From Neobacillus novalis NBRC 102450 (GTDB lineage Bacteria > Bacillota > Bacilli > Bacillales > Cytobacillaceae): DNA of 64,000 bases. Under the pieces are notes generated by a model. The model had not been told where the DNA came from. It did no database searches and worked only from the letters and a program-made list of their open reading frames with translations. The DNA is taken from contig NZ_BCVP01000017.1 in the NCBI RefSeq assembly GCF_001591805.1, forward strand, positions 140,087 through 204,086. The letters are read 5' to 3'. Below are positions 25,220 through 33,694 of this stretch, in pieces (positions within the stretch are counted from its first letter, which is position 1; every line of letters starts with the position of its first letter). Position numbers and translations under genes: made by a program.

Positions 25220-26628
25220 CTTGTGATCACCACACGTTTCTTGCTGTCCTTGGCAAAAACTTTCCCCGGATTCATGATATTTTGAGGGTCAAATGCTAGT
25301 TTAATAGCTTTCATCGCGGCGATTCCCTCTGCTTTCAGCTTCCATTCAAGGTAGGGGGCCTTCATCGCGCCGACTCCATGCTCTCCGGTAATCGTGCCGC
25401 CTAAGTCAATCGCTTTTGCAAAAATTTCCGCAAAGGCCTGTTCGACTCGTTCCATTTCCTCATGATTTCTTGCATCCGTGGCACAAGTTGGGTGGAGGTT
25501 TCCGTCCCCGGCATGGCCGAACGTACAAATCTCGAGCTGATATTTTTCGGCAATTTCATTGATGGCCTGCACCATTTTCGCAATTTCAGACCTTGGAACG
25601 GTCGCATCCTCTAAGATGGTCGTCGGCTTTAACCGGGCAATTGCGGATAGCGCGGCGCGTCGAGCGGTCCGCAATGCCTCTGCTTCTGCTTCCGACGCGG
25701 CGATTTGAATCGAAACCGCCTGTTCCTGCTTGCATATTTCCGCCATTCGTATTAAATCCCGTTCGACCACTTCAGGAGGACCATCCTGCTCGATTAAAAG
25801 AACGGCCTGCACATTGGTAGGCAGCCCGATTTGCGAAAACTCCTCAACCACCTTTAAGGTTGGCTGGTCAAGAAACTCAAGCGTTGTCGGAATGATTTTA
25901 TTAGCGATAATCGCCGAAACAGATTTGGCCGCGGCGTTTAGGTCTTGGTACAGAGCGAGCATCGTTTTTTTTGTTTCCGGCATTGGAATCAGCTTCAGGG
26001 TCGCCTCAGTGATGACACCAAGTGTTCCTTCAGAGCCGACAAACAGGCGGGTTAAATCATATCCGGCAACATCCTTCGCCAGCTTTCCGCCCGTCCGGAT
26101 GACGTCACCATTCGGCAAAACAACTTCGAGCGCCATCACATAGTCCCGTGTTACTCCATATTTAAGACCGCGCAGGCCGCCGGAATTTTCATTGATGTTC
26201 CCGCCAATCGTCGAGATTTTCATCGAGCTTGGATCGGGTGGATAGAACAGCCCTCGCTTCTCCACGGCATTTATCATATCAAGGGTAATCACCCCAGGCT
26301 GGACGGTAACAGTTAAATTCTCCTCATCGATTTCAAGGATGCGGTTCATCTGTTTAAAAAGCAGAACAATCCCCCCCTCGGTCGGACATGTCCCGGCACA
26401 AAGGTTCGTCCCAGAGCCGCGCGGCACAATCGGTACTTGATGTTGATTACAAACCTTTAGGATTTCCGTAACTTCTGTCGTATTTCTCGGGCTAATCACC
26501 GCATCCGGCATAGATTGGAAGTTGGGTGTAGCGTCATAAGAGTAAACCAAGCGTTCCGTTTTCGAATCATCGAAATTAGCCTTCGTCACAATCGCAATCA
26601 GCTGTTCTTTTACTTCATTAGCAAGCAT
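25216..26628 (-). CDS. glcD: Glycolate oxidase FAD subunit
   Basis: A 470-aa FAD-linked 2-hydroxyacid oxidase of the VAO/GlcD type. The FAD-binding PCMH domain (about 35-215) shows PRGSGTNLCAGTCP and GGNINENSGGLRGLKYG. The C-terminal oxidase domain shows FGHAGDGNLHPT and GTITGEHGVG. The start is ATG 26628, six bases after GGGGGA. The frame extends six codons further up without a better site. It forms an operon with glcF, and the neighbouring CdaR-type gene reads the same way upstream, as in the ysfB-ysfC-ysfD group of B. subtilis. Confidence 0.92.
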   Translation of the reverse strand: MLANEVKEQLIAIVTKANFDDSKTERLVYSYDATPNFQSMPDAVISPRNTTEVTEILKVCNQHQVPIVPRGSGTNLCAGTCPTEGGIVLLFKQMNRILEIDEENLTVTVQPGVITLDMINAVEKRGLFYPPDPSSMKISTIGGNINENSGGLRGLKYGVTRDYVMALEVVLPNGDVIRTGGKLAKDVAGYDLTRLFVGSEGTLGVITEATLKLIPMPETKKTMLALYQDLNAAAKSVSAIIANKIIPTTLEFLDQPTLKVVEEFSQIGLPTNVQAVLLIEQDGPPEVVERDLIRMAEICKQEQAVSIQIAASEAEAEALRTARRAALSAIARLKPTTILEDATVPRSEIAKMVQAINEIAEKYQLEICTFGHAGDGNLHPTCATDARNHEEMERVEQAFAEIFAKAIDLGGTITGEHGVGAMKAPYLEWKLKAEGIAAMKAIKLAFDPQNIMNPGKVFAKDSKKRVVITR

Positions 26629-26739
26629 TCCATTTCCCCCGATCAATCATTACAATCTAATTTAAGTATAAAAAAAACAGGCCGCTGCCTGCTATAGATA
26701 AACATCTAAATAACAACAGATTTATTCCCCTTTTTTTGG

Positions 26740-27831
26740 TTATTCATCTAAAAAAAGAATTGCAAGGTACATACAAAGCAAATCATGGATATTACCTGGA
26801 GCTAATTGTGTCAGTTCTTCTGTCTTTTTTAAGCGGTAGTGTAAGGTATTGATATGGATATGTAATGAATTGGCGGTATTTTTTAATGAATGGTTTTGTC
26901 TAAATAATTCCCTCAACGTATCCAGCAGTTCGTGTTCGTGTAATATCGGACCAATTGTCCGCTGGATATAATCCGCTTTTACTTTTGATGTAAGATCCCC
27001 AGTAATCATTTCAAGCGATAAATCCTCATCAAAAGTAATATTTCGTTTGCTTTTGGCAATTTTCAATGCTCGTTTTGCCTGACTGTAAGAATAACGTAAT
27101 TCAAGCGGATTAGCCTTTTGTCCAACCCCTGCATAGGCAGAAATTCCAAAGTTATTTTTTAAAAAGGACAAAAAGGCCTCAAGTCGTTTTTTGATAACGG
27201 AATTTGAACTGTCGATTAAGAGAATAATTCGGCCATTTCCTGATCGGGCCGCCACATCGGTATTATTTTGTACTATCGATTTTAAAATAGAGGACCAAGC
27301 ATCCCTTGAAAGTGGATGGTCCTGGTGATCAAACTCGATGATTGCCGCCGTTCGATTTATGTCCAAATTGATTGCGAGCGCTCTCGCCCTATCGATTAGA
27401 GCAGGGCTTGGTTCCTTCGCTTGGAGCCATTCCGCCACAAAGGTTTCAATCGCACGGGAATGCCATTCAAACTGTTCGCTGTAATAATTTTCACTGATTA
27501 ATAGCTCCGTCATTTTACGCAGGATTTCCGCAAAGGGCGTGACGATTTCAGGGTCTCCGGTAATCCCAATCACACCAATGACCTCACGTTGAAAGAAGAT
27601 AGGAAGATTAATCCCCGCTTTAGCCCCTTTTAAGTGCAAAATATCTCTTTCGGTGATGATCAGCTTTTTCTTCTGTTGTGAAGTGATTAATGCCCCTTCA
27701 TGGAAAGTGCCAACCCTTTCCGGACGGGTGCTGGCAATAATAAAACCTTCCGTGTTTACGACAATGATCTCTTCCCCTATTAATTTCCTAACTTCCTTGA
27801 CGATTTTCTCCGCGAGCTCAGGTAATAACAA
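26740..27831 (-). CDS. CdaR/PucR-type transcriptional regulator of glycolate genes
   Basis: A 363-aa activator. The N-terminal sugar-diacid recognition domain (about 3-135) begins LLPELAEKIVKEV and has GFIIASTRPERVG. A GGDEF-like middle region follows, and the C-terminal PucR-type helix-turn-helix shows TANSLHIHINTLHYRLKK. I choose TTG 27831 because GGAGG lies eight bases before it. A GTG three codons earlier overlaps that site. It is the equivalent of B. subtilis YsfB and probably controls the adjacent glcDF, sensing glycolate or glycerate. The effector is inferred. Confidence 0.85.
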   Translation of the reverse strand: MLLPELAEKIVKEVRKLIGEEIIVVNTEGFIIASTRPERVGTFHEGALITSQQKKKLIITERDILHLKGAKAGINLPIFFQREVIGVIGITGDPEIVTPFAEILRKMTELLISENYYSEQFEWHSRAIETFVAEWLQAKEPSPALIDRARALAINLDINRTAAIIEFDHQDHPLSRDAWSSILKSIVQNNTDVAARSGNGRIILLIDSSNSVIKKRLEAFLSFLKNNFGISAYAGVGQKANPLELRYSYSQAKRALKIAKSKRNITFDEDLSLEMITGDLTSKVKADYIQRTIGPILHEHELLDTLRELFRQNHSLKNTANSLHIHINTLHYRLKKTEELTQLAPGNIHDLLCMYLAILFLDE

Positions 27832-28010
27832 GATTACCACCTCCCTAAACTAATTATATAGAATTGGTTCATTTCAATCTATTACAGCTTTTTTCGGCAG
27901 CTTTGGGCTGATAGCAGCGAGGGCTTAATAGAGCGGCTTATTTATAAAAAAGACTTAGTACTAAAAAATGGGAAATAGTGTCAGGCACCACATAGAGGTA
28001 CCACTCTGTT

Positions 28011-28027
28011 TTGAAATAAAATTTCAA
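28011..28027. promoter_or_regulatory. MurR-type operator before the HAD gene
   Basis: TTGAAATAAAATTTCAA is a perfect palindrome with 7-bp arms and a 3-base spacer, 49 bases before the TTG start of the HAD phosphatase. It matches the two palindromes before murQ (28995 and 29028), so the same RpiR-family protein, most likely the adjacent MurR, probably binds all three. The palindromes are seen directly and the binding protein is inferred. Confidence 0.65.
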
Positions 28028-28075
28028 TAAAATTATAATGGAAATAAAAATAAGATACAAAGGGAGATATGTACA

Positions 28076-28939
28076 TTGAAATATCCATTATTAGCGACAG
28101 ACTTGGATGGGACTTTATTGAATGATGAAAAGGAGATTGATGTTGAAACGAGAGAGGCGATTAATGAGTACCGTCAGAGAGGCGGGAAGGTTGTGATTTG
28201 CAGCGGGCGTTCTCCGCTTTCGACTCGATGGATTGCCAGTACCATTGGCTTAGCGGGTGAGCCAATCATTGCATACAATGGTGCGATACTGCTTGATGAG
28301 AATGGCGAGGTCAAAGAGCAGGCAACTTTCCAAGATGAATCCCTATTAAATTTCTGGGAATTATGCGAGACAGAAGGCGTCTATGCCCATTTTTATGAAG
28401 GCGATACGCTTCTGGTCCCTAAGGTCAATAAATGGAACGAGAACTGGATTGAAAACAATATACCTACCCTTGGGAAATCAGGCGGCGAGCTCAAAAACTG
28501 TGAAAGTTTTCGGGAGAAATGCCAGGTCAAGGTCATGGAGGATTTCTACCGATACCTGAAGGAAAAGCAGCCGAAGATTACCAAAATCGCTGTATTTGAC
28601 GATGGCGATAGGCTCAGTGATTTTTCGAAACGGATTGGCGAACTGATCACAGAGATGGAAATTAGCAGTAGTTTTAACTTCCTAAATTTAGAGATTTCTC
28701 CTATTGGTGTGACAAAGGCGTCGGCACTATTAAGGCTGGCGGAGGAGCTTTCAATCCCTATCACTCAAACTGCTGCCATTGGCGATAACTATAATGATTC
28801 CCTGATGCTCTCCGCTGCAGGACTGGGCATTGCGATGGGAAATGCGCCGGAAAAGGTCAAACAAATGGCGGATCAGGTAACTAGTACTAATAATGAGGCA
28901 GGGGTTGCGAACGCCATCCGCCGCTATTTACTTGATTAA
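28076..28939 (+). CDS. Cof-type HAD-IIB phosphatase
   Basis: A 287-aa cytosolic HAD hydrolase. Motif I is ATDLDGTLL (nucleophile D9, D11), motif II CSGR, and motif IV AAIGDNYNDSLML, with a large C2-type cap in between. Such enzymes dephosphorylate sugar phosphates or flavin and pyridoxal phosphates. The TTG at 28076 is ten bases after AGGGAG. An operator like those of murQ lies upstream, so the natural substrate may be a sugar phosphate of amino-sugar recycling. That is inference only. Confidence 0.85.
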   Translation: MKYPLLATDLDGTLLNDEKEIDVETREAINEYRQRGGKVVICSGRSPLSTRWIASTIGLAGEPIIAYNGAILLDENGEVKEQATFQDESLLNFWELCETEGVYAHFYEGDTLLVPKVNKWNENWIENNIPTLGKSGGELKNCESFREKCQVKVMEDFYRYLKEKQPKITKIAVFDDGDRLSDFSKRIGELITEMEISSSFNFLNLEISPIGVTKASALLRLAEELSIPITQTAAIGDNYNDSLMLSAAGLGIAMGNAPEKVKQMADQVTSTNNEAGVANAIRRYLLD

Positions 28940-28994
28940 GTGCCTGCCCGCTTATTCCGATTTTCCATTCCATTCATTTTGGTAAAATACTTTT

Positions 28995-29079
28995 TTGAAA
29001 TATCATTTCATAATTTTTAAAAATATATTGAATTATCATTTCAATAATAATATAATGAGTGTACAGGTAAACGCTTTCA
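28995..29079 (+). promoter_or_regulatory. mur operon control region: two MurR-type operators and a cre site
   Basis: TTGAAATATCATTTCA (28995-29010) and TTGAATTATCATTTCAA (29028-29044) are near-identical palindromes, 33 bp (three helical turns) apart. Both have the spacer ATC. They resemble the TGAAAN..NTTTCA sites of RpiR-family regulators. GGTAAACGCTTTCA at 29066-29079 matches the CcpA cre consensus TGWAANCGNTNWCA at all but the first base. The layout suggests induction by a muropeptide signal through MurR and repression by glucose through CcpA. Confidence 0.65.
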
Positions 29080-29113
29080 GCTAAGAAAAGACCAACAGGA
29101 GGTTAATGATACG

Positions 29114-30013
29114 ATGGAAGAAAATCTTGAATTATTAACAACCGAATCACGTAATCAACTATCGATAACAATTGATACGGCTTCACCACTGGATATATTG
29201 CGCATCATGAATAATCAGGATCAATTGGTGGCATTAGCCGTCAAAGAAGTCTTACCAGAAATAGAGGCAGCCGTTCAATTTGTCTTTGAATCCTTTCAAA
29301 AAGGTGGACGTCTGATCTATGTAGGTGCAGGCACAAGTGGCCGATTAGGGGTGCTTGATGCCGTCGAATGCCCGCCTACCTTCAGCACGGACCCGGAAAT
29401 GGTCCAAGGGATTATCGCCGGAGGAGAAGGGGCATTCTTGAAAGCAGTCGAAGGAGCGGAAGATCAGCCGGAATTTGGTGTTGCTGACCTGAAGGAAGTG
29501 GGGCTGACAGAAAACGATACCGTTATTGGCATTGCCGCCAGTGGCCGGACCCCTTACGTGATTGGGGCGCTTCGCTATGCCCGCAGCATTGGGGCGAAAA
29601 CAGTCGCACTTTCATGCAATAAAGATGCGGCCATTAGCAAGGAAGCCGACCAAAGCATTGAGGTGATTGTCGGTCCGGAGGTTTTAACTGGTTCGACTCG
29701 CTTGAAAGCCGGGACAGCCCATAAAATGATTTTGAATATGATTTCCACGTCCTCGATGATTCTTTTAGGAAAAGCCTATGAAAATTTAATGGTTGATGTT
29801 CATGTAAGCAATGAAAAACTAAAGGAACGGGCGATTGGCATTATTCGAAAAATTACCGGGGCTTCCTATGAAATCGCAGCGGAGACCTTAGAAAAAGCAG
29901 ATCTGCAAGTGAAAACGGCCATCGTTATGATTAAGACAGAGACAACGAAACAGGAAGCGGAACAATTGTTATCAAAAGCAAATGGGTATGTAAAAAAAGC
30001 GATCCAAAACTAA
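29114..30013 (+). CDS. murQ: N-acetylmuramic acid 6-phosphate etherase
   Basis: It cleaves the lactyl ether of MurNAc-6-phosphate to give GlcNAc-6-phosphate and D-lactate, a step of peptidoglycan recycling. The 299-aa protein has a SIS domain with [11 protein letters not shown] and the family motifs [28 protein letters not shown] and [12 protein letters not shown], then [18 protein letters not shown] and a C-terminal UBA-like helical part. The ATG at 29114 has GGAGG upstream. It is the first gene of murQ-murR-murP-mupG. Confidence 0.96.
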   Translation: MEENLELLTTESRNQLSITIDTASPLDILRIMNNQDQLVALAVKEVLPEIEAAVQFVFESFQKGGRLIYVGAGTSGRLGVLDAVECPPTFSTDPEMVQGIIAGGEGAFLKAVEGAEDQPEFGVADLKEVGLTENDTVIGIAASGRTPYVIGALRYARSIGAKTVALSCNKDAAISKEADQSIEVIVGPEVLTGSTRLKAGTAHKMILNMISTSSMILLGKAYENLMVDVHVSNEKLKERAIGIIRKITGASYEIAAETLEKADLQVKTAIVMIKTETTKQEAEQLLSKANGYVKKAIQN

Positions 30014-30047
30014 AGAAAAATGATGGGAATGAAAGTGGGTTTATCAG

Positions 30048-30902
30048 ATGGCAGCAGGCGGTCTAAAAATGATCCAAAACATGCTTGAACAGCTTCCGGC
30101 TTCTGAGCGGAAAATTGCTGAATTTATTCTTGAAAATCCTCAAAGTGTGTTAAACAGTACGGTCAATGATATCGGAATCCAAGCAAATACAAGCGGCGCA
30201 GCCGTGATAAGGCTTTGCAAGTCACTTGGCTTAAATGGGTTTCAAGATTTAAAAGTAAGGATTGCCGGCGATTTAGTGAAGCCTGTGGAACAAGGGTATC
30301 GTGACATTGAGCCAGATGAATCCTTTTACACCATCGTTCAGAAGACAACCAGCAATAGTATCCAAAGCCTCCGCGATACCGAAGAGATGATCAATTATGA
30401 TGAATTGGAACGAGCTGTTCACACCTTGTTACCTGCTCAAAATGTTCATTTCTTTGGCATTGGCGCATCCAGTATTATCGCCAAGGATGCCCAGCAGAAA
30501 CTCCTACGGATTCATAAAAATGCAACCGCTTTTACCGATACGCATCTTGTCGCCACCTTAATCGCAAATGCCAATAAGGATGATGTGTTGTTTGGGGTTT
30601 CTCATTCTGGGGAAACACCGGAGGTCATTAAAGTGATGGCACTGGCGAAGGAGCGCGGCATTAAAACGATTAGTTTAACGAAATACGGGCAATCACACGT
30701 CGCTTCACTGGCAGATATTAAGCTGTTTACCGCATATTCCGGGGAGGCGCCGTTTCGAAGTGCGGCCACTTCATCAAGGCTGTCGCAGTTATATTTAATC
30801 GATATTTTGTTTTTGGCGATGGCGACCGTTCAATACGAGGAAACGGTTCATTCGATTGACAAAACAAGAGAAGCTATCCGGTTTATTAAACAAGGGAAAT
30901 AA
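30048..30902 (+). CDS. murR: MurR/RpiR family transcriptional regulator
   Basis: A 284-aa regulator with an N-terminal RpiR helix-turn-helix (about 5-80, with LPASERKIAEFILENP and TSGAAVIRLCKSLG) and a C-terminal SIS domain (about 125-260, with FFGIGASS and GVSHSGETPEVI) that senses phosphosugars. By its place in the operon it should control muropeptide use and bind the palindromes at 28011, 28995 and 29028. The start at ATG 30048 is 34 bases after murQ. An ATG seven codons downstream is an alternative. Confidence 0.9.
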   Translation: MAAGGLKMIQNMLEQLPASERKIAEFILENPQSVLNSTVNDIGIQANTSGAAVIRLCKSLGLNGFQDLKVRIAGDLVKPVEQGYRDIEPDESFYTIVQKTTSNSIQSLRDTEEMINYDELERAVHTLLPAQNVHFFGIGASSIIAKDAQQKLLRIHKNATAFTDTHLVATLIANANKDDVLFGVSHSGETPEVIKVMALAKERGIKTISLTKYGQSHVASLADIKLFTAYSGEAPFRSAATSSRLSQLYLIDILFLAMATVQYEETVHSIDKTREAIRFIKQGK

Positions 30903-30980
30903 CCTTCAGGGGGGTGATGTGAATACCATTCCGTTTCTTATTTTTAAAAAAAATTACCAACAGAGAGAAGGGGAAGTAAC

Positions 30981-32342
30981 ATGGCTGGAGAGAATAAAAT
31001 TTTAGCCGATAAGATTCTAGAACAATTAGGCGGACCAGCGAATATTGGCAATTACACACATTGTATGACAAGACTTCGCGTGACTCCGAAGGATGAGTCG
31101 AAGGTCAACAAGGCGGCAATAAAGAAAATTGACGGAGTACTTGGGGTAGTCGAAGAAGAGACACTCCAAATTATTCTCGGTCCTGGAAAAGTTAATAGAG
31201 TGACAGAAGAGTTTGGTAAGTTAGTAGATGCTGCTGGCGGGATTGACTTAAAAGCAAAGGCAGCGGGCACAAAGGCTGAAATCAATAAAAAGAATGCGAC
31301 ACCATTTAAGCTGTTTTTACGAAAAATCTCAAGCATCTTCATTCCATTAATTCCGGCACTTGTGGCCTCCGGACTAATTACCGGGATTACAAAAGCAATC
31401 ATTCAGGCGGGATGGCTGGCAGGGGATTCCCAGCTTGCGACAATTTTATCGGTCATTGGCGGCGGATTATTTGCTTACCTTGGAATTTTGGTGGGTATTA
31501 ATGCGGCGAAGGAATTCGGCGGTTCACCAGCACTTGGGGCACTTGCAGGTATTCTAATTATTAACCCAGCTGTTGCGGGAATTAAATTGTTCGGAGCGGA
31601 TTTGGTTCCTGGACGCGGCGGCTTGATTGGCGTTCTGTTTGCGGCGATTTTTATTGCCCTTGTCGAAAAACGAGTTCGCAAGTTTGTTCCACAATCTCTT
31701 GATCTATTTATCACACCAACGGTTGCTTTATTGGTTACTGGTATTGTTACTTATCTTGTATTTATGCCGCTTGGTGGTTTCGTTTCAGATATTATCACAA
31801 AAGGATTAACTTCTCTCCTTGATATGGGTGGGGTAGTAGCTGGCTTTGTCCTCGGGGCAACCTTCCTGCCTCTGGTAGTTACTGGTTTACATCAGGGCTT
31901 AACACCGATTCATCTAGAGTTAATTAATTCAACAGGCATTGACCCGCTTCTTCCTATCTTAGCAATGGGTGGTGCTGGGCAAGTCGGAGCAGCGTTTGCG
32001 ATTTACTTTAAGACGAAGAAAACTCGCTTAAAAAGAGCGATTGGCGGTGGTCTGCCAGCAGGTATTCTTGGAATTGGTGAGCCGTTAATTTTCGGTGTTA
32101 CCCTTCCTCTAGGCCGTCCATTCTTAACCGCTTGTCTAGGAGCCGGTGTCGGCGGAGCGTTTCAAGCAGCGTTCAAAATCGCTACGGTCGCAATCGGAGT
32201 ATCTGGTTTACCGCTTGCGTTCTTAGTGGTAACAGGTCAAGTTCTCCTATATTTATTAGGGGTATTAATTGCTTATGCAGCCGGTTTCTTGTTTACGTAC
32301 CTATTCGGTTTCAAAGACGACATGGCTGGTGAATTTGATTGA
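30981..32342 (+). CDS. murP: PTS EIIBC transporter for MurNAc or MurNAc-GlcNAc
   Basis: A 453-aa phosphotransferase permease. The EIIB domain (about 1-85) has the phosphorylated C28 in THCMTRLR. The EIIC domain (about 105-445) has about ten membrane segments, with GIGEPLIFGVTLPLGRPF near the end. It lacks an EIIA domain, like MurP and SacP, and must borrow one. Next to murQ and mupG it most likely takes up MurNAc or the disaccharide MurNAc-GlcNAc and delivers the 6-phosphate. The ATG at 30981 follows GAAGGGGAAG. The last four bases overlap mupG. Confidence 0.92.
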   Translation: MAGENKILADKILEQLGGPANIGNYTHCMTRLRVTPKDESKVNKAAIKKIDGVLGVVEEETLQIILGPGKVNRVTEEFGKLVDAAGGIDLKAKAAGTKAEINKKNATPFKLFLRKISSIFIPLIPALVASGLITGITKAIIQAGWLAGDSQLATILSVIGGGLFAYLGILVGINAAKEFGGSPALGALAGILIINPAVAGIKLFGADLVPGRGGLIGVLFAAIFIALVEKRVRKFVPQSLDLFITPTVALLVTGIVTYLVFMPLGGFVSDIITKGLTSLLDMGGVVAGFVLGATFLPLVVTGLHQGLTPIHLELINSTGIDPLLPILAMGGAGQVGAAFAIYFKTKKTRLKRAIGGGLPAGILGIGEPLIFGVTLPLGRPFLTACLGAGVGGAFQAAFKIATVAIGVSGLPLAFLVVTGQVLLYLLGVLIAYAAGFLFTYLFGFKDDMAGEFD

Positions 32343-33340
32343 TTGGCATTTCCTTTTATTTAAATGATCCTCAAGCTGTGGATCGGATTGAACTTGCTGG
32401 GAAAAAAGGTGTGAAGCGGGCGTTTACCTCGCTTCACATTCCTGAAGAATCCGGAGATTTAGCGGGCCGCGCTAGACATTTGCTGCAAACGGCAAAGGAT
32501 TCTGGAATTGAGGTTTATGCAGATGTATCGGCGCGGACACCTGCCCATTTGGGATTGGAGCGTTTGGAGGAGTTAAAATCCTTAGGGGTAATTGGCCTCC
32601 GGCTAGATGATTTTTTTGAGCAGGAAATGATTTTGAACCTGGCGAAGGATTTCAAGCTTGCGCTCAATTCTAGTATATTGTTTGAGGAAGATTTGCAAGC
32701 TCTGATTGCCGGCGGGTTAACGGCAAGTCAGCTGCTCGCCTGGCATAATTTCTATCCAAGGCGTGAAACTGGATTATCTGAATCATTTTTCCGCACGCAA
32801 AATGAGCTTTTTAAACGGTATGGAATTCCGGTCAGTGCTTATATTCCAGGTGATGGTGAGAAACGCGGTCCGCTATTTGAAGGGCTGCCCACTCTCGAGG
32901 ATCATCGTGAAGCGGATCCATTTATTGCGGCGCTGGAATTGTTCCGGGCCGGGGTCGAAGATGTCTATATCGGCGATCCCGAGGTTAGTGCAGAACTTTT
33001 GGAAAAATTAATCGAGTTTGACCGTCATCGTCGGGTTTCGATTCGAGTCGAAGGATTCCAAAAGGGAGAATTCCGGCTTCGCCCTGATTTTTCCCGTGAT
33101 GTTCTTCGGTTGATGGATACGAGAAGCGCAGATGCGGTCGTCCCTGAGCATACGGAGGTGCGGTCTGTAGGCACAATCACTAGAGACAATGACCGCTACG
33201 GGCGCTATCGCGGTGAGGTCCAAATCACTCTTCACGACCTGCCAGCCGATGAACGAGTCAACGTAATTGGAAGAGTAATAGAAGAAGACCTGCCACTTCT
33301 CACCTTCCTTAAACCAGGTCAAAACATTAAATTAATTTAG
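32339..33340 (+). CDS. mupG: 6-phospho-N-acetylmuramidase (DUF871, MupG-like)
   Basis: A 333-aa DUF871 protein with a TIM-barrel that begins IGISFYLNDPQ and a C-terminal cyclophilin-like domain. In S. aureus MupG splits MurNAc-6-phosphate-GlcNAc, the product of the MurP transporter, and its gene is clustered with murQ. Here it closes the murQ-murR-murP operon and supports import of the disaccharide. The TTG at 32339 overlaps the murP stop in TTGA, so translation is coupled even though the Shine-Dalgarno site is weak. Confidence 0.88.
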   Translation: MIGISFYLNDPQAVDRIELAGKKGVKRAFTSLHIPEESGDLAGRARHLLQTAKDSGIEVYADVSARTPAHLGLERLEELKSLGVIGLRLDDFFEQEMILNLAKDFKLALNSSILFEEDLQALIAGGLTASQLLAWHNFYPRRETGLSESFFRTQNELFKRYGIPVSAYIPGDGEKRGPLFEGLPTLEDHREADPFIAALELFRAGVEDVYIGDPEVSAELLEKLIEFDRHRRVSIRVEGFQKGEFRLRPDFSRDVLRLMDTRSADAVVPEHTEVRSVGTITRDNDRYGRYRGEVQITLHDLPADERVNVIGRVIEEDLPLLTFLKPGQNIKLI

Positions 33341-33378
33341 GGACATGGGGACAGGCTCTCCGTGTCCCATTTTTTTTA
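33340..33378 (+). terminator. Terminator after the mur operon
   Basis: ATGGGGACA (33345-33353) pairs with TGTCCCAT (33363-33370), followed by eight T residues. It is built from the GGGACA..TGTCCC motif found in many gaps of this window. A second motif copy (GGGGACGCGG..CTGTCC) lies at about 33382-33401. Confidence 0.8.
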
Positions 33379-33452
33379 AATGGGGACGCGGCATCTGTCC
33401 TAAGAACGCCATGGCCTTTCCAAAGGAATGCTTTTTGTCCACATTGTTTTAG

Positions 33453-33490
33453 AAGGAGGTCTCTCAATTTTCAGAGAGACCTCCTTTTTT
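33453..33490 (+). terminator. Second strong terminator in the gap
   Basis: AAGGAGGTCTCT (33453-33464) pairs perfectly with AGAGACCTCCTT (33475-33486) and is followed by a T-run. No gene lies between it and the mur operon terminator, so it may insulate the next promoter. Confidence 0.85.
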
Positions 33491-33544
33491 TGAACGCTCA
33501 GCATCGGAATTAGTCTTTCCAGAAAAAACTCAAATATCACAATA

Positions 33545-33601
33545 TTTACCTGTAATTAATATAAATATGAATCAAAATTAACATTCCGCTGAGATACTAT
33601 A
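33545..33601 (+). promoter_or_regulatory. PhoP box and promoter of the giant phosphatase gene
   Basis: TTTACC (33545), TTAATA (33556), ATGAAT (33567, weak) and TTAACA (33578) recur at exactly 11-bp steps, the layout of a PhoP box. TACTAT near 33596 can serve as the -10 box. This is the second such array in the window, again upstream of a secreted phosphatase. PhoP control is inferred. Confidence 0.75.
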
Positions 33602-33614
33602 AGTTGGATCTCTT

Positions 33615-33694
33615 AATGAAAGGAGTTTAGTAGGAGTACCAGAAAAAATCAATGGTTAAAATGAGAGGAGTTTAATAAGAGTGACTAGAAAAAA
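33615..33694 (+). repeat. Duplicated ribosome-binding and start region
   Basis: AATGAAAGGAGTTTAGTAGG begins at 33615 and AATGAGAGGAGTTTAATAAG begins at 33660. The similarity continues to AGAAAAAA in both copies, over about 34 bases. The second copy holds the real GTG start of the giant protein gene. In the first copy the equivalent start codon reads GTA. Confidence 0.7.

Noticed and set aside
30918..31001. Small GTG ORF (about 27 codons) between murR and murP
   Set aside because: AGGGGGG is only four bases from the GTG, the frame overlaps the murP start, and no conservation can be judged. The region is more simply the murP leader.
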